A stretch of 64,000 bases of DNA, taken from positions 38,032-102,031 of the forward strand of contig CALKHN010000027.1 of NCBI GenBank assembly GCA_937991535.1, written 5' to 3'. Source of the stretch: an uncultured Sphingobacteriales bacterium (GTDB taxonomy: Bacteria > Bacteroidota > Bacteroidia > Chitinophagales > Chitinophagaceae). The translations under genes were made by a program, and so were the position numbers. The notes under the pieces are model-generated. The model was not told where the DNA came from, did no database searches, and was given only the letters and a program-made list of their open reading frames with translations. Each line of letters opens with the position of its first letter. Position 1 is the first letter of the stretch. Shown in pieces: positions 46,191 through 54,173 of the stretch.

Positions 46191-46433
46191 TTACTCAGTG
46201 TCAACAATCTGTGTTTTCTTCAGGTGCTCAAACAAATCTTCAATTGTTTTAAAAACGCTGTTTTCATCTTCACGCAATTTCATTTCATCATTGGGAGGAA
46301 ACAGGTCATAAAGTATAACCACCTCCCCGTCATACGTTTCGACATGCACATTATGAATTGTGGACTGAATGACTTTGTTGCCATTCATGTAGAAGACTGG
46401 GTCACCAATGTTGAATTTTGTTTCAATTTTCAT
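46191..46433 (-). CDS. Small phage protein, unknown
   Basis: The 80-residue protein begins with a beta-rich KOW/SH3-like half (KFNIGDPVFYMNGNKVIQSTIHNV) and ends in a helix (KTIEDLFEHLKKTQ). It overlaps the small terminase stop by one base. Confidence 0.5.
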   Translation of the reverse strand: MKIETKFNIGDPVFYMNGNKVIQSTIHNVHVETYDGEVVILYDLFPPNDEMKLREDENSVFKTIEDLFEHLKKTQIVDTE

Positions 46434-47002
46434 TACTGATTAAGTTTTAAATCGCTTTCACCGACCCCTGTTAATTCATCCAGGACATCAGCAATTGCAT
46501 TAAATAAAATGGTGTGAGCTTCGTTTCTTCCTGGTGCGGCCAGTAGATCATCAATTATCCTATCCGGTACACTTTGGAATTTTATTCTTATTTGTTTTCC
46601 AAAAGAAAATAACTCTTTAAAAACCTTTTGCTTTTCTACCAGTTCACCCTCACGCATTCGCAATTTCAAAGCATTGGTATTTGCTTTAATTATTGTGTCC
46701 TTTCTTAGCGCTTCAGCATAAGAATCATTATCCTTTGCAAAAAGCCTATCCTCATGGTCATTTTTATGTTTTCGCTTTGCCGGCTTTTTTTTAGGAGGTG
46801 GATCTTGCTTTGGTGGTTTTTTTACTACAGTGTTGCCATATTCCTTATTGGCAATGGCGGGTATAATTTTTTTCAGTTTAGGGTCATAGCCCTTTTTAAT
46901 TTTTGCAGATTCGATTGCCTTCCGAATGGCTTTTTCATCAACCCCCAGCCGCCTTGCATATTCCCTAACTGATATTTTAGTGTTATCAATTTTCTTTATC
47001 AT
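46433..47002 (-). CDS. Small terminase-like protein (Nu1-type)
   Basis: The 189-residue protein has an N-terminal helix-turn-helix (ISVREYARRLGVDEKAIRKAIESAKI), a basic Lys/Pro-rich linker and a helical C-terminal half (ALKLRMREGELVEKQKVFKELFSFGKQIR). That is the layout of lambda Nu1-like small terminases, which recognise the packaging site. It lies about 3.7 kb upstream of TerL rather than adjacent. Confidence 0.7.
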   Translation of the reverse strand: MIKKIDNTKISVREYARRLGVDEKAIRKAIESAKIKKGYDPKLKKIIPAIANKEYGNTVVKKPPKQDPPPKKKPAKRKHKNDHEDRLFAKDNDSYAEALRKDTIIKANTNALKLRMREGELVEKQKVFKELFSFGKQIRIKFQSVPDRIIDDLLAAPGRNEAHTILFNAIADVLDELTGVGESDLKLNQ

Positions 47003-47050
47003 TTGGTAATCAACGCCTGCGGACTTAAAAAAACTCTATCGCTAACGGTT

Positions 47051-47076
47051 TTCTGCGGCTCCGGGTAGCCGCAGAA
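47051..47076. other. Strong hairpin between GpZ and small terminase genes
   Basis: A perfect 10-bp stem (47051-47060 with 47067-47076) has a 6-base loop and no U-tract. It sits in the 170-base gap downstream of GpZ. The same gap has a GTG-started frame of about 45 codons on the minus strand that is not convincing as a gene. Confidence 0.55.
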
Positions 47077-47172
47077 CATTTAGATTTAGGGGGAACCGAT
47101 GCCGGGGGCCTTACCATTTGATAATTATTGTCATAGGTCAACAACCTGCCAGGTTCCTTCACTATACCAACC

Positions 47173-47847
47173 TCATTTAGATTGACTTATGATATAATTT
47201 ATCTCATGCTCCATAGTGCTACTAAAGTGCGGCAATACAATACGTTTGATATTACCCAATACCCTTTCGTTAATAACAGCACCATGCACAGTAACAGATA
47301 GTAAGGGCTTAACAGGAATATCACTCCCTGTTTTATTCACTCTTTTATAACGCCTTATGAATCCATATGATCCGCCACCAGTCTTATACTGACCCCTGGC
47401 AAATACCCTGGGTTTTCCCCCCTTTATCATAAAAGCAAATGGCACAGTCTCCCTTTTGCTTTTATACACCTCAATACTTACACCCATAGCAGGGGATTTC
47501 CTTTTACGCTTAAACTCCTTGGTACGCTGTACCCCTTTTCTTGATACTGACACACTGGATGTAGCTGTTTCAAACTTTGGGGAAAAAGCATCCATTGGAA
47601 TTGGTATGGTGCTGGCTTTTATGTAGCCCTCCAAAAAGGAAGGTTTTGAAGTAATCCGGCGAATACCCTCTAAGTTCTTTTGAGGGATATTGTAAACATC
47701 CTTGACTGCTCTGCGCGCTTCAGTCCGTGCCTTCAAAAGTGTTTTATTGATAGCCCTTGACGTGGCTTTATCAATTTGCTCCCGTTGTAATTTTTTGAAA
47801 TTCCGGGATATATCTTTCATAGCCCGATTTACATCAACTGTGATCAT
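47173..47847 (-). CDS. Minor tail protein Z (GpZ)-like
   Basis: The 224-residue protein matches the prophage GPZ family: KLQREQIDKATSRAINKTLLKARTEARRAVKDVYNI at the N-terminus and FAFMIKGGKPRVFARG further on. It probably acts in tail completion. It is unusual here in being placed upstream of small terminase, far from other tail genes. Confidence 0.78.
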   Translation of the reverse strand: MITVDVNRAMKDISRNFKKLQREQIDKATSRAINKTLLKARTEARRAVKDVYNIPQKNLEGIRRITSKPSFLEGYIKASTIPIPMDAFSPKFETATSSVSVSRKGVQRTKEFKRKRKSPAMGVSIEVYKSKRETVPFAFMIKGGKPRVFARGQYKTGGGSYGFIRRYKRVNKTGSDIPVKPLLSVTVHGAVINERVLGNIKRIVLPHFSSTMEHEINYIISQSK

Positions 47848-47858
47848 ATTTTTTAAAT

Positions 47859-48281
47859 TTAAAAGCCATAAACTAACATTGCGGCGTCACGTGCATGCTG
47901 GCTTGTCCGTTGAGTAATGCCAGTATGTTTTTTAAAATTGGACGCAGATAATTTCGTTATATTGTTTTTGGGTGGCACCATCTCAAATGGAATTCCATGA
48001 TCGTTTAAAAAATCCTCCCAAATTGTACAATCCCTTTTTATACTACCGGCACCCTGATCTTTTCCAATGGTATTTTTACCAAACCACTTCCTTTGCCTGG
48101 CATCTTCAATCCTTATAAAGACAGATTGACTATAATAGTCTGACACTCTTAAAACAGACGCCATTGCTTCATGAATCTTAAATGTTTCGATCTCGCGTAT
48201 TAACTTTGTTTTTTTGTTATAAACACAAAAACCTGTATTAACCCCCGGATCAATGCCTATCATAACTCTTGCCTTTACCAT
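47859..48281 (-). CDS. RuvC-like nuclease
   Basis: The 140-residue protein has the RuvC/RNase H fold: first Asp in VMIGIDPGVNTG, acidic IRIEDAR and the C-terminal HARDAAMLVYGF. Phage members resolve branched DNA before packaging. The size is slightly shorter than bacterial RuvC. Confidence 0.82.
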   Translation of the reverse strand: MVKARVMIGIDPGVNTGFCVYNKKTKLIREIETFKIHEAMASVLRVSDYYSQSVFIRIEDARQRKWFGKNTIGKDQGAGSIKRDCTIWEDFLNDHGIPFEMVPPKNNITKLSASNFKKHTGITQRTSQHARDAAMLVYGF

Positions 48282-48285
48282 ACTT

Positions 48286-49938
48286 TTATTTTAATGATGC
48301 TATTACTTGCCTTACCAACCATTCCATTACAGGAGGGGTAACAGCGTTTCCCAATTGCCGAACTTTATCTTTCCCGGATCCCAATACAACATAATTTTTA
48401 TCAAAGGCCATTGCCAATTGTATTTCATGCGGCTTGAGCATTCTGTAATAGCAATCTTCAACAGACGGCTTTTGATAGCTCAATAAGCTCATCCTCTCTT
48501 TAGTTGTTACTGTATCACAGGCTTCGGAAATGTGGCTAATTTGATTGCCATTATAATTGTAGGCAATGAAACTATTCCATTGATCAGTAGTAAGAATACC
48601 CGAATGAATTCCTCCGGCAGAAACGGTATTTAAGGCATCAAAGGCAGATATGGACATACTCTTCCCCCTGGCTATCGGAATAACAGGAACAGCTAATGCA
48701 TGATTTATCCCTCCGGCTGTAAATGTTGATGTTGGTTGAGTTAATGGCTTAGCTTTTCCGGTTCTGTTCATTTCAATTAATAAAGGATCGCAAATCAATC
48801 CCATACTTTGTCTTGTGGTCTGCGTTTGAAACGGAAACATAGAACCGCGAACATTTGTTTGATTAGAATGTTCAGCCTTTAAAATGAATGGTTGTATAAT
48901 TTTAAAGTGTGGAGTTGTGGTTACAGTGTTTAATATATCTCCCATACCCCTAACTCTGAAATCTATACCAGTTGAATGCTGGTCATTGATTACAAAGGGA
49001 GTTAATAACCCACAACTATCCCTGGTCGTAATCGTTGCAGTCGCTTCGCCCAATGTTTTTGTATAACCAGGCGTATAATTTACAATTTGAAGCGGCTGCC
49101 CCCCAAATTTGTCAATTCCGTAATTAATCCTCTTTATAGTATTGGGGCTTAGTGGTTTTTCTCTGTCACCAATTTTTTTTCCAATATCGGACCAATCTAT
49201 ACAATTAAATGCTGCATAATAATACGGTTCAACTACTGTACTACAGGTTGGGCAACAATATTGATAACCGGTTTTATACTTAAATGATTTCTGGTCTGGC
49301 TTCCAGGACTGTATTGCATTTACATTTTTACAACATTTTTGACAATTAGCCAGGGGCATGTAATTAAGATCAGGAGCTTTGTTGCCTCTTTTCCAAAAAA
49401 CCACATACATTCTATCCCTACTTTGTGGTGTGGGGTGAAAATGCATGCTATTCCTGTATACACATTTATGCATATATCCCAATGAATGCATTGCCTTTAA
49501 CCAAGCGTCAAACATTACCCATTTCCTCGCATCAACTACATTTTCAACAATAACACCATTATAATTGTGGTATTCTGCAAAGCGTGGCACATCCCACATT
49601 GTTGCCCGGCTTCTTTCCGCGGCGGGATCCATTTTACCAGATGCAAACAAATCCATTTGCTTTTTAAGGATTTTCTTTCCCTTGGCTAAACTGTGATTAG
49701 TACATTCTGGTGAAGTAATTAATATATCGGTGGAAGGATAACGCCGCGGATCACTTGCAGAAATATCAGTGCAATCGTGCATTGTATCAGGAAAGTTTGT
49801 GCTATGGGTTTCAATTGCCAGTTTCCAATGATTCATTGCTACTCTTACCTCAGCTCCGGCGGCCTTAGCTCCTTGACTGCTTCCCCCGCTTCCGCAGAAT
49901 TGATCCTTAACGGTTATATATGATTTTTTTCGTGGCAT
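48286..49938 (-). CDS. C5-cytosine DNA methyltransferase with zinc-finger-like insert
   Basis: The 550-residue protein has motif I (VKDQFCGSGGSSQGAKAAG), an atypical motif IV (TSPECTNHSLAKG, with PEC in place of PPC; the Cys is kept), motif VI (GVIVENVVDARK) and motifs IX-X (DKVRQLGNAVTPPV). A central pair of Cys clusters (CQKCC, CCPTC) suggests a zinc ribbon. No restriction nuclease gene is nearby. It may modify phage DNA against host restriction. Confidence 0.85.
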   Translation of the reverse strand: MPRKKSYITVKDQFCGSGGSSQGAKAAGAEVRVAMNHWKLAIETHSTNFPDTMHDCTDISASDPRRYPSTDILITSPECTNHSLAKGKKILKKQMDLFASGKMDPAAERSRATMWDVPRFAEYHNYNGVIVENVVDARKWVMFDAWLKAMHSLGYMHKCVYRNSMHFHPTPQSRDRMYVVFWKRGNKAPDLNYMPLANCQKCCKNVNAIQSWKPDQKSFKYKTGYQYCCPTCSTVVEPYYYAAFNCIDWSDIGKKIGDREKPLSPNTIKRINYGIDKFGGQPLQIVNYTPGYTKTLGEATATITTRDSCGLLTPFVINDQHSTGIDFRVRGMGDILNTVTTTPHFKIIQPFILKAEHSNQTNVRGSMFPFQTQTTRQSMGLICDPLLIEMNRTGKAKPLTQPTSTFTAGGINHALAVPVIPIARGKSMSISAFDALNTVSAGGIHSGILTTDQWNSFIAYNYNGNQISHISEACDTVTTKERMSLLSYQKPSVEDCYYRMLKPHEIQLAMAFDKNYVVLGSGKDKVRQLGNAVTPPVMEWLVRQVIASLK

Positions 49939-49939
49939 A

Positions 49940-50695
49940 CTACTTTCTCCTATCGCTTCCGGCTATTTGAATAAAATTGAAAACTTCTTTCATACGGCTG
50001 GATACCCTTTCACCGTAGAAATCTTTTAGCTGATCCGCCTTTAAATTTGTTGTCGCGTGCAGTAACGGACCTGTATACCTGGTATCATACCGCACCTGAA
50101 TGATATCACCAATCACATTGCTTTTATTGGCAAAGTTTTGTCGAACGTCTTCAGTTCCTGTATCATCAATACAAATGCCCGCAATGGGGTGAAAAAACGC
50201 ACCAGCATCATTTACTGGGTTTTTTACTGGCTCCAGATATTCCTGTATGCCATCCCATCCCCCGGATGCGTAGCTTTCAGAAATCGCCTTTGCATTTTTC
50301 ATAAAAAACACCTGCCTTTGATTTTTGGAGAAAAGTTTCATCAGCCAGGTTTTTCCAGTACCAGGGATGCCGGCCAACAGGATGCCCTTTTCTAATGACG
50401 GGTTTTTCACTCCCATATCTTGAGCTAATGGAATAAAGCCGGATGAATTGCTGAAGTAATGCGTGAGCAATTCAAACACAGAAAAATTTTTTTCATCCAG
50501 CTTAAATTTTCCTTCAAACAGCATATTGGCACGGTACTGCATGAAAGATTTCGTTTGCTCATAACTCCACTGGTAGCCGGTAAGATATCTGCGATTGGCT
50601 TCCATTCGTTTCAGGTTTTCCTGTTCTTTTTGCAAATTCTCCTTTTTGCGTTTAGCTGCTATGAGTGCCGTCGCTGTTTCTTCCTCAGATAGCAT
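49940..50695 (-). CDS. DnaC-like helicase loader ATPase
   Basis: The product is about 251 residues from ATG 50695. The longer frame starting at 50785 overlaps the upstream gene by 83 bases. Motifs: Walker A GIPGTGKTWL, Walker B GICIDDTGTED, sensor ATTNLK and Arg finger region GERVSSRMKE. It would load the replicative helicase onto phage origins with the preceding O-like gene. Confidence 0.85.
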   Translation of the reverse strand: MLSEEETATALIAAKRKKENLQKEQENLKRMEANRRYLTGYQWSYEQTKSFMQYRANMLFEGKFKLDEKNFSVFELLTHYFSNSSGFIPLAQDMGVKNPSLEKGILLAGIPGTGKTWLMKLFSKNQRQVFFMKNAKAISESYASGGWDGIQEYLEPVKNPVNDAGAFFHPIAGICIDDTGTEDVRQNFANKSNVIGDIIQVRYDTRYTGPLLHATTNLKADQLKDFYGERVSSRMKEVFNFIQIAGSDRRK

Positions 50696-50702
50696 TATGT
50701 GG

Positions 50703-51566
50703 CTATAGCTGTCCAAAATCTGCATTTGGGTTTGTTTCAAGGACAATTTTTCCGTTTTTTCCAGTTCGGTTTGAAATGATGTCATTGCTGTGGATTTTGT
50801 TGTTCAGGCGCTGCCATTCGTTGTTTAAATCACTTATGGACCGTGTACTAAACCATGCATCTGCTTTCGCAAAATCAAGAATTTCGCCCCATCGTCGCTT
50901 GATATGTTCGCCCGGATCATTGTCAACAACATGGCTCCGAGGGAGTGGCAATCCATCGGCAATCTTGTATGCAATCTGCAGCAAGGCAGGATTATCCTTG
51001 CTTTTATCGGGCGGATACCGGGGAAATCTTCGCTGGTAAAGCTGCAACATCTGCACTACGATTCCGGAATTTTCCTCTACTTCAGGCAAAAGGTTTTCAG
51101 ACTTTCCAAAAATTTCATTTCCCTCTTCATTTTCATCTCCATATTCATTTTCATTTCCATTTTCTAAAGGTATGTTTGAGGTAATACCATCTTGTAGGCT
51201 TGGTATGTGTTTGGTATTCTTTTGGTATTCTTTTGGTACAATATCTGCATTATCATTATTCCACCGCTGTGCGATATTCACTATTTGCTTTTTTGAATGC
51301 CGCCGCATTTTTTCAAGAGAATTCTCAAGCCATTCTATATAATATCTACCTTCAGCATCCTTTTCCAAAATCCATTCAATCGCATTCCAACATATTTCAA
51401 AATCACCACCCAACACTTTCTTAATATCATCTTTTGAAAGGTGTCCGCGCTTTCGTTGAGCAGAAATAAGGTCATAATAAGCGCCGCGTTCCAAACGATT
51501 CATGTGAGCAACATCCTTTGCCGCATCGCCATCATAAAAAGTGAAACAAAAATCAATTTTTGCCAT
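50703..51566 (-). CDS. Phage replication initiation protein (DUF1376/O-like)
   Basis: The 287-residue protein has a winged-helix-like N-terminus (FYDGDAAKDVAHMNRLERGAYYDLIS), an Asn/Glu-rich linker (NGNENEYGDENEEGNE) and a C-terminal domain (GEILDFAKADAWFSTR, SDLNNEWQRLNNK), the lambda O-like order. It should open the origin and recruit the DnaC-like gene product downstream. Confidence 0.75.
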   Translation of the reverse strand: MAKIDFCFTFYDGDAAKDVAHMNRLERGAYYDLISAQRKRGHLSKDDIKKVLGGDFEICWNAIEWILEKDAEGRYYIEWLENSLEKMRRHSKKQIVNIAQRWNNDNADIVPKEYQKNTKHIPSLQDGITSNIPLENGNENEYGDENEEGNEIFGKSENLLPEVEENSGIVVQMLQLYQRRFPRYPPDKSKDNPALLQIAYKIADGLPLPRSHVVDNDPGEHIKRRWGEILDFAKADAWFSTRSISDLNNEWQRLNNKIHSNDIISNRTGKNGKIVLETNPNADFGQL

Positions 51567-51592
51567 ACCGCCGGTTGCTGATTAAATTACTT

Positions 51593-52291
51593 TTACTTTT
51601 CAATTACAACATACTCAGAGAACGCCTTTAATTGCGCCGTCATAATTTCATCCCGCAGTTGAATTTCAATATCTGCCAAATCAGAAGAAACCAACCCGCA
51701 AAGAATAGTACCATCTGTTGGCTCTACATCAATTTCCACGACAAAGGTTTTTGCGGCAATTCCTTTATATACTGGAATGTTCAGGATAAATGAAAGGTCA
51801 AGGTTGGATTTGGCTTCAACCAGTTTTTGAATGGCGGCATTACCCTTTAAATCGTTGGCGCTGGTAAATTTAACCTGGGTATTTACTTCCAACTTTTGCA
51901 ATTGGCTTAATATCCTGGCATGCTCTTCTCTTGTTTGAAAATAAGCCCGTTTGAGACGAAGCACTTTAAACAACTCAACAATACTAAATCGTTTTGGATT
52001 GTTGATACAAAAGCTTAAGAGGTCCGGGAACTTTTCCAGCTTCCCGGTGATAATACTTGCAAAATGAACATCCTCATCAACTGTTAATTCTATAGAAAGC
52101 TTATCATAATCGAAAACGACATTGGTTTTATTAGCAGGTATTTCTACCTTTCTCTTCGTGACAAATTCAAGCGGCGCAAAAATATTACCGTTAAGTTTAA
52201 CTGCCCTGGGAGGGAAAACTTCAGGAGCAGCCCCCTCCCTTATCACAACTTCCTTTGATTCGCCGTCAAGGAAAAAATTTTTTTCTGACAT
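51593..52291 (-). CDS. Phage protein, unknown (beta-rich)
   Basis: The 232-residue protein has KLNGNIFAPLEFVTKRKVEIP and VVFDYDKLSIELTVDED in the first half, a helical middle (IVELFKVLRLKRAYFQTREEHARILSQL) and VVEIDVEPTDGTILCGLVSSDL near the end. Located directly downstream of the DGR and upstream of the replication genes. No family is recognised. Confidence 0.55.
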   Translation of the reverse strand: MSEKNFFLDGESKEVVIREGAAPEVFPPRAVKLNGNIFAPLEFVTKRKVEIPANKTNVVFDYDKLSIELTVDEDVHFASIITGKLEKFPDLLSFCINNPKRFSIVELFKVLRLKRAYFQTREEHARILSQLQKLEVNTQVKFTSANDLKGNAAIQKLVEAKSNLDLSFILNIPVYKGIAAKTFVVEIDVEPTDGTILCGLVSSDLADIEIQLRDEIMTAQLKAFSEYVVIEK

Positions 52292-52321
52292 GTTTCTTGT
52301 TTGAAGATGGTTTAAAATTTA

Positions 52322-52621
52322 TTATCTGAATTCAAAATGCTCATTCTCTTCTACAATGGTTGCCTTAAAAGGAAAATCAGGTTTTGGTATTTGCTGAATA
52401 ACTTCTATAAGAAAAGAAGAACCCGTAAACACAACATGTTTAGTGCTATCCAGTTCAATTTGCATATGGAGGCACTTTCCATTACCCTTTGCGAACTTTG
52501 ATTGTTCTATTCGATAATCATGAACTACTATTTCGCGATTCAAAATCCTGTTAATTTTAATTTTATCCCCGGTAAAACTTTGACTAATGGTTTTTATTCC
52601 AAATTCTTTAAACTGCTTCAT
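52322..52621 (-). CDS. Small conserved phage protein overlapping the RT gene
   Basis: The 99-residue protein overlaps the reverse transcriptase stop by 14 bases, which suggests coupling. IVVHDYRIEQSKFAKGNGKCLHMQIEL and HVVFTGSSFLIEVI give a beta-rich OB-like impression, so single-strand binding is possible. It is not the four-helix Avd accessory protein. Function unknown. Confidence 0.55.
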   Translation of the reverse strand: MKQFKEFGIKTISQSFTGDKIKINRILNREIVVHDYRIEQSKFAKGNGKCLHMQIELDSTKHVVFTGSSFLIEVIQQIPKPDFPFKATIVEENEHFEFR

Positions 52622-53567
52622 TAAGTAACTTTTTCATTAAATGCCTGCTATCGCAATGTTTCGCCCAACCATAATAAGAAGCAATGGATGCTCTATTTTT
52701 TCTTTTAGCTAACATTCTTGCAAAATTCTTCTTTATGTTTTTCCTTAATAATGTGTGAGTATGGTAAAAGCGGTACCCAACAAAGTCAACGCTCCTGCTA
52801 TCAACTGGAAAAACCTGCCAATTGCCTTTTACAATTAATTTCAAATTTTGGAGTAGGTAAATACTTATTTCCTGCAACAGATTATGCAGATCCTTCTTAT
52901 TTGACGAAAAAATAACCAGGTCATCCGCGTAGCGGAAATAATATTGGACCCTTTTTACTTCCTTCAGCCAATGATCAAAATAGGTGAGATAAAAATTAGC
53001 GAAGTACTGACTAAGGTAATTTCCAATTGGCAGGCCTTCCGCACTATCAATTATTTCATCCAGGAGCCAAAGGAGTTCACTATCCTTGATTTTCCTCCTC
53101 AGAAGATTTTTTAAAATGGCATGATCAACACTTGGATAAAACTTCCGGATGTCCATCTTAAGGCAATAAGTTGTATTGCCGGTATCAACTAAAGCTCTTT
53201 TCACCGCCCTGGCTGCTCCATGTATTCCCTTACCTTTTATACAGCTATATGAATCCGCGGAAAACACAGAAACAAATATTGGCTCCATTACATTCATAAT
53301 GGCGTGATGCAATATGCGATCAGGATAATAAGGCAAACGAAATACAATCCTCTCCTTGGGTTCATAAACTTTGAACGTAGTATATTTTGAAGTCTTGAAT
53401 GTTTTATTGATCAAACTTTGCTGCAGGGAAATGATGTTGTTGGACCTGTTTTTATCATGTACTTTAATTCCATACTGATTGCTTTTTCCTTTCCTGGCAA
53501 TCTCATCCGCTAAATTGAGGTTGTCAATACTGCAAACTTTTTGATATAAATTATTCAATCGTTTCAT
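52608..53567 (-). CDS. DGR reverse transcriptase
   Basis: About 319 residues from ATG 53567 (KRLNNLYQKV is the usual DGR RT beginning); a longer frame begins at 53594. Residue numbers below refer to the longer frame. Motif A is KMDIRKFYPSV (Asp 148), motif B is GLPIGNYLSQ with the SQ pair (residues 195-196) typical of DGR RTs in place of QG, motif C is FRYADDLVIF (Asp 224-225) and motif 7 contains VGYRFY. The intact catalytic triad suggests activity. It copies the template repeat upstream into mutated cDNA that replaces sequence in the two target genes. Confidence 0.92.
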   Translation of the reverse strand: MKRLNNLYQKVCSIDNLNLADEIARKGKSNQYGIKVHDKNRSNNIISLQQSLINKTFKTSKYTTFKVYEPKERIVFRLPYYPDRILHHAIMNVMEPIFVSVFSADSYSCIKGKGIHGAARAVKRALVDTGNTTYCLKMDIRKFYPSVDHAILKNLLRRKIKDSELLWLLDEIIDSAEGLPIGNYLSQYFANFYLTYFDHWLKEVKRVQYYFRYADDLVIFSSNKKDLHNLLQEISIYLLQNLKLIVKGNWQVFPVDSRSVDFVGYRFYHTHTLLRKNIKKNFARMLAKRKNRASIASYYGWAKHCDSRHLMKKLLNEAV

Positions 53568-53680
53568 TATTAAGCCTTTTCTTTTACGGGTCATATTCTC
53601 TACCTAACGGGATACCAATGCCCCATATTAAAAATGTCATTTTTTGCCAAGAGGCAAGGTTTGCACTTATAAAAATTTGC

Positions 53681-53752
53681 CAAAGGTGGGAGCTGACGTT
53701 CGAATTCGTGTTATCGTAATTCGCATCGTTCAGACCGAAGCCCGAAGCTGAA
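53681..53752 (-). repeat. DGR template repeat (TR)
   Basis: The 72-base TR lies between the RT and the first target gene. Sense-strand translation in the VR frame gives SGFGLNDANYDNTNSNVSSH without stops and is rich in Asn/Asp codons (AAC, AAT, GAT), typical of TRs. It matches VR1 over 67 and VR2 over 72 bases, differing only at sense-strand adenines. The TR has 17 such adenines, of which 14 are altered in at least one VR. Confidence 0.93.
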
Positions 53753-53787
53753 AAGAACACCGCTCAATAAGTGCACAACCCACATAC

Positions 53788-54165
53788 TTAAGACACGACC
53801 ATCAAATCCTTATACAAATCCTCAAATTGTTTCCCCGCATATTTTGCCAAATCCCGTGTCCGATAGCAAAGGCGGGAGCCGACGTACGAATTCGCGTTAT
53901 CGTAACCCGCAGCGCCCAGACCGAAGCCCGAAGGGTTGTCATCAGTTACCTCCATATCAAACCAGGGATACCACTTATATTCATCATCGTTATTCCAATC
54001 AAACCTGTGCCCCTCATTTAATACATCGTTAATAATGAACAGCTTCGCAGTAGCGATCAGGGCCTTTTGATGCTGAACGGGATAAGCCGATACATCAGGA
54101 AGTACCTTTTCCGGATCTAAGCCTTTTATATTGCAGGCCTCTTCAAATGTTTTAATCAGGTCCAT
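53788..54165 (-). CDS. DGR target protein 1
   Basis: The 125-residue protein has an N-terminal helical half, a conserved segment (WNNDDEYKWYPWFDM) and a variable region (residues about 78-99), then a fixed end (SRLCYRTRDLAKYAGKQFEDL). The variable region GFGLGAAGYDNANSYVGSRL corresponds to the TR frame. The fold is probably the C-type lectin type found in DGR targets. It has no signal peptide, TM or fibre domain. It is a paralogue of the next gene, 8 bases upstream. Confidence 0.88.
   Translation of the reverse strand: MDLIKTFEEACNIKGLDPEKVLPDVSAYPVQHQKALIATAKLFIINDVLNEGHRFDWNNDDEYKWYPWFDMEVTDDNPSGFGLGAAGYDNANSYVGSRLCYRTRDLAKYAGKQFEDLYKDLMVVS
53867..53933 (-). repeat. DGR variable repeat VR1
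   Basis: The repeat aligns to the TR without gaps. It differs at nine positions (TR numbers 7, 14, 20, 29, 40, 41, 46, 49, 50). All are T on the plus strand (sense A): seven A to G, one A to T, one A to C. The 51 non-adenine positions are identical. Confidence 0.93.
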
Positions 54166-54173
54166 ATGTTTTA

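Noticed and set aside
47003..47172. GTG-started minus-strand frame of about 45 codons.
   Set aside because: No homology pattern, a non-ATG start and a strong hairpin within it; kept only as a note.
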